Assembly (NCBI GenBank): GCA_035646975.1
Contig: DASROJ010000382.1
Location: 1-10,444 of the forward strand
From: DASROJ01 sp035646975
GTDB taxonomy: Bacteria; Acidobacteriota; Polarisedimenticolia; JACPZX01; DASXTC01
Direction of reading: 5' to 3'
DNA length: 10,444 nt
Shown here: positions 1 through 5,810 of the stretch, piece after piece
How positions within the stretch are numbered: position 1 is the stretch's first letter
Layout of the letters: each line of letters opens with the position of its first letter
Position numbers and translations under genes: made by a program
The notes under the pieces: generated by a model
Databases searched by the model: none
The model's input: only the letters and a program-made list of their open reading frames with translations
What the model was told of the DNA's origin: nothing

Positions 1-1183
1 GCTCGGCGAGGATCTCGATGCCGTCGATGCCGCGCAGCTGCTCGGCGGCCCACTGCGCCAGGTCGAGCTTTTCGTCAAGACAGCGGCGGAAGACGGAGGC
101 TCCGTGCATCTTGAAGGGCAGCCACACACGCAGGCCGCGGAAGTCGCGCGACAGCTCGGGGGAGATCTCGCAGAAGTCCACCAGGCCGTCGTCGTGCTGC
201 ATCTGCGGCAGGTAGTGGGCGTGGTGCGAGTGGGTTCTTCTCAACGCCGCGGCGTCGCGCACCAGGAGCGACCCGGTGCCGTAGGGGAGAAACAGCGCCT
301 TGTGAGGGTCCAGCGTGATCGAGTCGGCCCTCTCGATGCCCGCCATGGCGGCGCGGCCGCGCGCGGTGAGCGCGAAGAATCCGCCGTATGCGCCGTCGAC
401 GTGGAACCAGAGTCGTTCCTTTTCCGCCAGATCCCCCAGAGCGCGCAGATCGTCCACCGCGCCGGTGTTCGTGGTCCCCGCGTTGCCCGTGACCAGAAAC
501 GGCGTGAGACCTGCCTTGCGATCCTGCTCGATCATCAGGGCGAGCTGGTCGACCTGCACGCGGAAACGGGAATCTGACGGGACACTCCTCACGTTGCCGG
601 CCGGAAACCCGGCGAGGATGGCCGCCTTCTGCACGGAGTGATGGGTCTGATCCGACACATAGAGCGTGCCCGAAAGAAAGTTCTCCGGCAGGCGTTCACG
701 GCGCGCGGTGACCAGCCCGATCAGGTTGGCCAGCGAGCCGCCCGTCGTCAGCAGGCCGCCGGCTCGGCTTCCAAGACCCACGATCTCGCAGAACCAGCGC
801 ACGACATTGGCTTCGATCTGCGCCAGTCCGGGCGCCGCCTGGAACACCCCCATGTACCGGTTCGTCGAGCAGGAGATCAACTCGGCCACGGCCGCATGAA
901 AGACGCCGCCGCCGGGGATGTAGGCCAGGTAGCCGGGCCCGGCCGTGTTGAACGACTTCGGGATCACCTTGTCGAACAACAGGTCCAGCATCTGGTCGTA
1001 GGAGGCGCCGGTCTCGGGCATCGGCTCGGCCAGAGAGCGGGCCAGCTCGGTGCCGCCTTCCGTGTCGGAGGACGGCTGGCGCGGCAGCGATTCGACATGG
1101 GCGACGATGCGATCCATCGCCGAGGCGACCATGCGCCGCATCTCGCCGGCCGATAGCTCCAGGGTTCTCAAGTCGTCGGGCAT
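1..1183 (-). CDS. Group II pyridoxal-phosphate-dependent decarboxylase (aromatic-L-amino-acid decarboxylase-like), 3' end cut by the window
   Basis: This is a cytoplasmic PLP enzyme that decarboxylates an amino acid to an amine and CO2; the substrate cannot be told from the sequence. The reading frame opens at ATG 1183-1181 and is still open at base 1, giving 394 visible residues. Full-length relatives usually have about 470-490, so the C-terminal domain is missing here. Visible family marks are the phosphate-binding stretch TTGGSLANL (146-154), the SDQTHHS segment whose first His (181) matches the cofactor-stacking histidine, HVDGAYGG with Asp263 that would contact the pyridine nitrogen, and DPHK with Lys295 as the Schiff-base lysine. 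ELSRDFRGLRVW (343-354) is also typical of group II decarboxylases. AGAGG lies 7 nt before the ATG. It is the last gene of the minus-strand cluster, 31 nt after the glycosyltransferase. The family is secure; tyrosine/tryptophan, glutamate or diaminobutyrate specificity is open. Confidence 0.93.
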   Translation of the reverse strand, partial: MPDDLRTLELSAGEMRRMVASAMDRIVAHVESLPRQPSSDTEGGTELARSLAEPMPETGASYDQMLDLLFDKVIPKSFNTAGPGYLAYIPGGGVFHAAVAELISCSTNRYMGVFQAAPGLAQIEANVVRWFCEIVGLGSRAGGLLTTGGSLANLIGLVTARRERLPENFLSGTLYVSDQTHHSVQKAAILAGFPAGNVRSVPSDSRFRVQVDQLALMIEQDRKAGLTPFLVTGNAGTTNTGAVDDLRALGDLAEKERLWFHVDGAYGGFFALTARGRAAMAGIERADSITLDPHKALFLPYGTGSLLVRDAAALRRTHSHHAHYLPQMQHDDGLVDFCEISPELSRDFRGLRVWLPFKMHGASVFRRCLDEKLDLAQWAAEQLRGIDGIEILAE

Positions 1184-1190
1184 CGTCCTG

Positions 1191-1195
1191 CCTCT
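1191..1195 (-). promoter_or_regulatory. Ribosome binding site of the decarboxylase gene
   Basis: On the minus strand the bases read AGAGG, 7 nt upstream of the ATG at 1183. It lies in the 31-nt gap after the glycosyltransferase stop codon (TAG, 1217-1215). It supports this ATG as the start and translation from a shared transcript. Confidence 0.6.
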
Positions 1196-1214
1196 GATTG
1201 TTTGGCCGAGCTTA

Positions 1215-3356
1215 CTATCGAGGCTGATGGCTTTCCAGATCGCGGACAAGTGAGGCGGCCGCGGGGTGGCCGAGTTGCGCCGCCTTCTTCGCCCAGACGA
1301 GCGCTTCACCGATCCTGCCGTCCGCGGCGAGCGAGCGGGCGAGCTGCAAGGCGGCCTCGGCGTGGCCCGGATCCCTTTCGAGGACATCCCGGTAGCATTT
1401 CTGCGCCTCGTCGCGCCGCCCGAGCTGGTCATACGTCTGTCCGAGAAGACCGAGAAGCGTCAGGTCGTCCGGGTGCAAGGCCGTCCCTTCGCGCAACAGC
1501 GACACCGCGGCCTCCAAGTCGCCCCGCGCTGCCAGGCAGAAGCCGCTGTAGGCAAAGGCGCGGGACTCCCTGGCGCCGCCGGCGATGGCTTTCCGGCCCA
1601 GCTCGAGCGCCTCGACACAGGAGCCGCGTCGCATCAGCTGCCCGGCGAGGTCGAGCTGCAGGGCGGTGTCAGCGGGAAATCGGGAGATGCCGCGGCGCAG
1701 CACATCGAGCGCTTCGTCCGGCTTGCCGGCAAGGAGGGCAAGACTCGCCAGCGATCGCATCAACGGCGCGGAGTCGCGCCCCGACACCGACAGGCCGCGC
1801 AGGAAAGCCGCCGCCGATTCGCGCTCGTCCGGTGTGCGCGTCGTGAGAACCAGATTGTCCAGGGCCGGCACGAAGCCGGGATCGGATTCGATCGAGCGGC
1901 GGTAGGCGGCGCCCGCCATCACCGGATCCCCCGAGTCGAGGTACATCGTTCCCACCCGGAATTCCTCGGCCGCCCTGCTCATGACGTGTGTCCCGAGCCA
2001 GTCGACGTTGGAAAAAACCAGCAGCAGGCAGACGGCCACCACCGGCATCCACCGGCGGGCCCTGGTGGCCGCGAGCACCGAGACGAGTCCCGAAGACGCC
2101 AGCAGGATGAGAAACGGGGCGGAAGGAAGCAGGAACCGCGCGTCGTGAAAAAAAACGAGTGTCGTGGCAAGACATCCGAGCGGCACGGCCAGCAACAGCA
2201 TCCTGCGCGACGTTTCCATGGGGCCGCAGGCCCCGACGGCGGCAAGGGGCAGGATCAGACCGAGCGGGAAGCAGAGACCCGCGCACCAGAGCAGCGCGCG
2301 CAGCACGGCAGCCGAATCGCGAAGGAAATACCAGTCCTTCTGCGTGCCCAGGAGGTAGCCGTTGAAGAACAGGACGCACTTCTTCGCGATCAGTCCTGCC
2401 CATCCGACCGGATCCGAGGCGATGTAGCCCAGTGTCTCGTGGAGCCAGTAGGCCGACACCGTGGAGAGATCTCCGCCGGTTTGTGATTCGGCGTAACGCA
2501 CCCCGGCGAGATCCAGCCCGGTCATGTGATCCCGCCGCGCGTCCGGGTCGATGGTCGGCAGCTCGGCCGTCTCGGGAAACCGCGCGCTGTGCCCGTCGGC
2601 CTGCGGGTTGTTGCCGAGGTGGAGGTTGATCGCCGCGTTGATGGGGGTGTCGTTCTCGCGCACATTAATAAGGATGTGCGGCTTCAGCAGAAGAATTCCC
2701 ATAAAAACGCAACCGGCCGAGAAGACACCGAGCCGCGCGGCCTTGCGAGCCCCCGCCGGCGTCCCCGACGGCGCTCCTGACGCAATGGCGATCAGCAGGA
2801 AGGGCGCCGCCAGCAGCAGGTCGGGGCGCAGCAGGAATCCCGCGCCATAGAGCAGCGAGCCGGAAAAAAGCCGGAGCTTCCCGCCACGCAACAGCGCCGC
2901 GGACGTCAGCGTGACGCCCGCCAGCACGAAGAAGGTGGCGAGCGACTGCTCGAGCAGCTCTCCCTCGTAGCAGACCGCGGGGATGAAGAGCCCCGCCAGC
3001 GCGAGGGCCACCAGGGCCCGTCGGCGATCGAGCAGTGTCAGGCCGAGCCGGTAGATGAGAAGGCAGCCGGCCCCGCCGAGCGCCCATTGAAGGATGCGGA
3101 CTGCCAGCGGTTCGATGCCGACGAGCCGGTAGATCCATGAGACCAGCAGCGGATAGAAGGGGGATCGGTAGAGCGCGTAGGGGGCGCCGCGTCCCAGCGC
3201 CAGGTCGGTGGCCAGATCGTGATTGACGTAGGCGACCAGGAAGTTCCACTGGAAGTAGGGCTGGTGCCGTGTTTCGAGAAAGTAGATCGCGCGCACGAGA
3301 AACGGCAGGACGAACAGGAAAGCGACGAACGCGCGACCTGCACGGCGTCCGGACAA
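1215..3356 (-). CDS. GT-C fold (GT39/ArnT-like) integral-membrane glycosyltransferase with C-terminal TPR array
   Basis: This 713-residue protein has about ten or eleven hydrophobic segments between residues 9 and 452, then a soluble TPR tail (about 463-700, six units). The first non-cytoplasmic loop carries HDLATDLALGRGAPY (46-60) followed by RSPFYPLL (64-71), the usual GT39/PMT layout, where an acidic residue (Asp47 or Asp51) serves catalysis. NLHLGNNPQADG (244-255) and RFLLPSAPFL (407-416) also match bacterial GT39-type proteins. Such enzymes move a sugar from a polyprenyl-phosphate donor to an acceptor on the outer face of the inner membrane; donor and acceptor here are unknown. Translation starts at TTG 3356-3354. 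The preceding gene's TGA is in frame only three codons earlier, so no start lies further upstream, and the next in-frame GTG (Val21) would cut into the first membrane segment. It sits 6 nt after the CRTAC1 gene, which suggests coupled translation. An odd number of membrane spans would put the TPRs in the periplasm; this is inferred. Confidence 0.85.
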   Translation of the reverse strand: MSGRRAGRAFVAFLFVLPFLVRAIYFLETRHQPYFQWNFLVAYVNHDLATDLALGRGAPYALYRSPFYPLLVSWIYRLVGIEPLAVRILQWALGGAGCLLIYRLGLTLLDRRRALVALALAGLFIPAVCYEGELLEQSLATFFVLAGVTLTSAALLRGGKLRLFSGSLLYGAGFLLRPDLLLAAPFLLIAIASGAPSGTPAGARKAARLGVFSAGCVFMGILLLKPHILINVRENDTPINAAINLHLGNNPQADGHSARFPETAELPTIDPDARRDHMTGLDLAGVRYAESQTGGDLSTVSAYWLHETLGYIASDPVGWAGLIAKKCVLFFNGYLLGTQKDWYFLRDSAAVLRALLWCAGLCFPLGLILPLAAVGACGPMETSRRMLLLAVPLGCLATTLVFFHDARFLLPSAPFLILLASSGLVSVLAATRARRWMPVVAVCLLLVFSNVDWLGTHVMSRAAEEFRVGTMYLDSGDPVMAGAAYRRSIESDPGFVPALDNLVLTTRTPDERESAAAFLRGLSVSGRDSAPLMRSLASLALLAGKPDEALDVLRRGISRFPADTALQLDLAGQLMRRGSCVEALELGRKAIAGGARESRAFAYSGFCLAARGDLEAAVSLLREGTALHPDDLTLLGLLGQTYDQLGRRDEAQKCYRDVLERDPGHAEAALQLARSLAADGRIGEALVWAKKAAQLGHPAAASLVRDLESHQPR

Positions 3357-3362
3357 GGCGGC

Positions 3363-5111
3363 TCAGCGCTCCTTGCGGATCTTGACGAACCGATCGATGG
3401 CGACATCCTTGAGCGACGCGTGGCTGCCATCGGGCCACCGGACATCCACGAGATCCACGACCCGCGCGGCGCCCAGCCCGAAGCTGGGGCGGGGATCGTT
3501 GACGGACAGGTACGAGTCGTTGCTCGAGACGTCGCGGATGAGCGTCCTGCCGCCGGCCTTCACCGTCACGAGCGTCCCGACGAGGGGGCCGCGCCCGGCG
3601 GGAACATCCAGGTCGACGGTCAACCAGCCACCGCGCGCGGAGTCGTTTCTGAGCAGTGACGGCGGTGCGTCCAGATGGGAAATCAGCAGGTCGAGGTCGC
3701 CGTCGTCGTCGAAATCGCCCGCCGCAAGCCCCCGGCTCAGCGCCGCGGGGGCAAAGCCGGCTCCCGCGCGCGCCGTCGCGTCGACGAACCTGCCGTCGCC
3801 GCTGTTCTCGAGCAGCAGGTTGCGCTGGGCGTAGGTCAGCCCGAACTCGGGGTGCCGATCCACCTGGGGATAGATGTGCCCGTTGGCCACAACGAGATCC
3901 TGGTCGCCGTCGTCGTCCAGGTCGGCAAAGACGGTGCCCCAGGACAGCGACGTGAAGGTGGCCGGGCCCACGCCGGTGGCCTCGCTGACATCCTCGAAAA
4001 AGCCGTGGCCGTCGCCCTTGTACAGCGTGGAGAAATCCTCGGCGAAGTTCGTCACGAAGATGTCCAGCAGCGCGTCGCCGTTGTAGTCGCCCACCGTCAC
4101 GCCCATTCCTGCCTGCGCCGCCCCGTGCGCGTCGAAGGCGGCGCCGGACCAGAGCCCGGTCTCGGTGAATCGACCCTGACCTTCATTGCGGTACAGGTAA
4201 TTCGCGTTGGAATCATTGGCCACGTACAGATCGAGATCGCCGTCGTTGTCGAAATCGGCGGCGCGCACGCTGAACCCGTACCCCAGCGCCAGGTCGGTCA
4301 ACCCGGACTGCTCTGTCGCGTCGGTGAAATGCCCCTTGCCATCGGAAAGAAAGAAATGGTCCGGCGCCCCCTTGAGACCGAACGGGCCGAACGCCACGTT
4401 GTCGACCCCCTTCCAGCTCAGGTTGCGCTGGGCGGCCAGGACCTCCTCCATCGTGCAGTCGATGTAGGCCGCGATGTACAGATCCAGATCGCCGTCCCCA
4501 TCGGCATCGAAGAAGGCGGCGCCTGTGTTCCAGCCGGGCGATTCGATGCCCGCAGCCGCGGCGACGTTCTCGAAGGTTCCATCGCCACGGTTGCGGTAAA
4601 GAACGTTGGCGCCGAAGTTGGTCAGCAGGATATCGGGCCAGCCGTCATTGTCGTAATCGGCCACCGCGATGCCGCATCCCCACCGTCCCTCGCCGGCCAC
4701 CCCGGCGCGGTCGGTGACATCCTCGAACGTTCCGTCACCGCGATTGCGATAAAGAGCGTTGCGCCCTTTTTCGACAACCGCGCCGTCGGACAACTTCCAT
4801 GCGTTGACGATGTAGGCGTCCAGGTGCCCGTCCCGGTCGTAATCCAGCCAGGCGACACCGGTGCCGGAGGAATCGAGCACATGGTCTTTTTCGGGGCGGC
4901 CCGACAAGGCGACCCGCGTGATGCCCGTCTTCTCCGCGACGTCGACAAACCGCAGACCGGACTCCGCGCCCGGCGCGGGCGCCGGATGGGGACTCATGGA
5001 AGGCGGGGCCGGCGCGCCGCCGGCGCAGCGGGCCGAGAGAGTCAGCAGGGCGCCGAGCGCGAGCACGGCGGAAAGAAGCCCTCCGCCGTGCCCGCCGGAC
5101 CCGGTCGTCAT
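3363..5111 (-). CDS. Secreted CRTAC1-family protein: FG-GAP/VCBS beta-propeller with C-terminal ASPIC/UnbV domain
   Basis: This 582-residue exported protein begins with a hydrophobic segment at about 12-27 (signal peptide) and a Pro/Ala-rich linker (33-48). The body has seven calcium-loop motifs of the DxDxDGxxD type, at 90-98, 152-160, 202-210, 286-294, 342-350, 397-405 and 466-474, as expected for a seven-bladed integrin-alpha-like propeller. The fifth (DYNGDALLD) is degenerate. Blade repeats of the type LYRNRGDGTFE recur. Residues about 495-578 form the ASPIC/UnbV domain, with NDSYLSVNDPRPSFGLG (531-547) and VRWPDGS (557-563). These proteins are thought to bind calcium and mediate surface or protein-protein contacts; no catalytic residues are seen. 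Cys29 is preceded by Arg, so a normal lipobox is absent. The ATG is 10 nt after the stop of the small secreted protein, with no good Shine-Dalgarno, so translation is probably coupled. The gene is followed at 6 nt by the glycosyltransferase. Confidence 0.92.
   Translation of the reverse strand: MTTGSGGHGGGLLSAVLALGALLTLSARCAGGAPAPPSMSPHPAPAPGAESGLRFVDVAEKTGITRVALSGRPEKDHVLDSSGTGVAWLDYDRDGHLDAYIVNAWKLSDGAVVEKGRNALYRNRGDGTFEDVTDRAGVAGEGRWGCGIAVADYDNDGWPDILLTNFGANVLYRNRGDGTFENVAAAAGIESPGWNTGAAFFDADGDGDLDLYIAAYIDCTMEEVLAAQRNLSWKGVDNVAFGPFGLKGAPDHFFLSDGKGHFTDATEQSGLTDLALGYGFSVRAADFDNDGDLDLYVANDSNANYLYRNEGQGRFTETGLWSGAAFDAHGAAQAGMGVTVGDYNGDALLDIFVTNFAEDFSTLYKGDGHGFFEDVSEATGVGPATFTSLSWGTVFADLDDDGDQDLVVANGHIYPQVDRHPEFGLTYAQRNLLLENSGDGRFVDATARAGAGFAPAALSRGLAAGDFDDDGDLDLLISHLDAPPSLLRNDSARGGWLTVDLDVPAGRGPLVGTLVTVKAGGRTLIRDVSSNDSYLSVNDPRPSFGLGAARVVDLVDVRWPDGSHASLKDVAIDRFVKIRKER
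3369..3374 (-). promoter_or_regulatory. Possible ribosome binding site of the TTG-started glycosyltransferase gene
   Basis: The minus strand reads AAGGAG here, inside the last codons (Lys-Glu-Arg) of the CRTAC1 gene and 12 nt before the TTG at 3356. The spacing is longer than ideal. Together with the 6-nt gap between the genes it argues for re-initiation or coupled translation. Confidence 0.4.
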
Positions 5112-5121
5112 TCGGGAAAGC

Positions 5122-5673
5122 TCACTTCATGATCTCGTTGTACTGCCGGGTGACGGCTGCCCATTCCGTGTCGAGAGCCTTCGCATCCGGGGCCATCGCC
5201 AGCTTGCCGATCCGCATCGCCGAGTCCAGCAACGCCTTCTTGGCCGCGCGTGTCACGATGACGTACCCTTCGTCGAACAGACCCTGCTGCTCCCCCTTGG
5301 CATTGTGATGGTGGCCGCCTTCCAGCAGCCGCGTTCGGATGCCCGCCACCGAGGCGTCTCCTTCGTTGCCGAGCTGCGAGACAAAGGCGGCGAGTTTCTC
5401 GATGTCGCCCTTGGCTCCCTGTCCCGATTTGATCGACGACTTGGCCGCCTTGAGGGCCATCTCTCCATGTCGGTAGGTCGCGCTGAGAATTGCCTTGACC
5501 AGGTTGTGCTCCGTCCTGTTGCCCGCCAGAATGGTGTCCGCCAGACTGTTGTAACTGGCCACCAGCTCCGCGGGAGTCGAGGCGCCCGAGACATCGCCTG
5601 CCGCGCGCGTCAGCGTCGAACCGGCCGTCAGTACCGCACTGAAGCAGACCAAGGTCCATGCGAATCTCTTCAC
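5122..5673 (-). CDS. Small secreted, probably alpha-helical protein of unknown function with a Gly-Gly-His-His-His motif
   Basis: I do not recognise the family of this 183-residue protein. Residues 1-25 look like a cleavable signal peptide: MKR, then a hydrophobic core, then TRAA followed by GDV, so export is likely. The mature part reads as four or five amphipathic helices: about 34-50, 52-80, 88-119, 131-160 and 165-182. Histidines are clustered (His56, His69 and the triple 121-123 within LEGGHHHNAKGE), which would suit metal binding, but this is inference. There is no CxxCH, so it is not a c-type cytochrome. The start is GTG 5673-5671, chosen because a perfect AGGAGG stands 6 nt upstream and the signal peptide begins right there. 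It is the first gene of the minus-strand operon, 10 nt before the CRTAC1 gene. An overlapping 190-codon frame lacks a signal peptide and was not chosen. Confidence 0.8.
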   Translation of the reverse strand: MKRFAWTLVCFSAVLTAGSTLTRAAGDVSGASTPAELVASYNSLADTILAGNRTEHNLVKAILSATYRHGEMALKAAKSSIKSGQGAKGDIEKLAAFVSQLGNEGDASVAGIRTRLLEGGHHHNAKGEQQGLFDEGYVIVTRAAKKALLDSAMRIGKLAMAPDAKALDTEWAAVTRQYNEIMK

Positions 5674-5679
5674 TACGCA

Positions 5680-5685
5680 CCTCCT
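5680..5685 (-). promoter_or_regulatory. Shine-Dalgarno of the first gene of the minus-strand operon
   Basis: The minus strand reads AGGAGG, 6 nt before the GTG at 5673-5671. This is the strongest ribosome binding site in the window. It fixes the unusual GTG start and suggests high translation of the small secreted protein. Confidence 0.85.
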
Positions 5686-5724
5686 GTGAAAGGGACTTCG
5701 GTTATGCGCCCCCGGAACAGCCGC

Positions 5725-5730
5725 ATAGTA
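5725..5730 (-). promoter_or_regulatory. Candidate -10 box for the minus-strand operon
   Basis: The minus-strand hexamer TACTAT differs from TATAAT at two positions. It lies in one of the few AT-richer spots of the divergent region, about 50 nt upstream of the GTG start. No convincing -35 partner is visible, so this is a weak call. Confidence 0.25.
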
Positions 5731-5810
5731 ACATGCGACGACCAGGTCGACCGATCGCGGCAGGCGGCCCGATGCGGGGGGCCCGGTAGACAGTCCGACC
5801 TGCGCTCCCT

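Larger units (their letters stand above)
5674..5810. promoter_or_regulatory. Divergent intergenic region, probable promoters for both transcription units
   Basis: These 137 bp separate the start of the minus-strand operon (GTG at 5673) from the large plus-strand gene (ATG at 5811), so promoters for both directions should lie here. The minus strand contains TACTAT (plus-strand 5725-5730), a fair -10 hexamer, but there is no good -35 at 16-18 nt. A perfect 8-bp palindrome GGTCGACC (5745-5752) runs into the 6-bp palindrome CGATCG (5752-5757) and could be a regulator site. No clear promoter was found for the plus strand. The position is strong evidence for a regulatory region; the individual elements are tentative. 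Confidence 0.5.

Noticed and set aside
104..1156. Plus-strand open frames of 157 and 172 codons in the first 1.2 kb
   Set aside because: They are antisense to the decarboxylase, whose catalytic motifs (DPHK, HVDGAY, SDQTHH) are all on the minus strand.
1266..2486. 406-codon plus-strand open frame
   Set aside because: It is rich in Arg, Gln and Gly without hydrophobic structure, and it is antisense to the glycosyltransferase, which has clear membrane segments and TPRs.
5025..5078. Lipoprotein signal in the 582-residue CRTAC1 protein
   Set aside because: A cysteine follows the hydrophobic segment (Cys29), but it is preceded by Ala-Arg, which does not fit a lipobox; an ordinary signal peptide is more likely.
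3675..5132. 485-codon plus-strand open frame antisense to the 582-residue CRTAC1 gene
   Set aside because: It shows the same mirror effect of propeller repeats, has no recognisable domain, and the minus strand encodes a clear full-length family member.
5122..5673. Small secreted protein as a c-type cytochrome or cytochrome c'
   Set aside because: The helical character and histidines are suggestive, but there is no CxxCH; after the signal peptide the chain has no cysteine.
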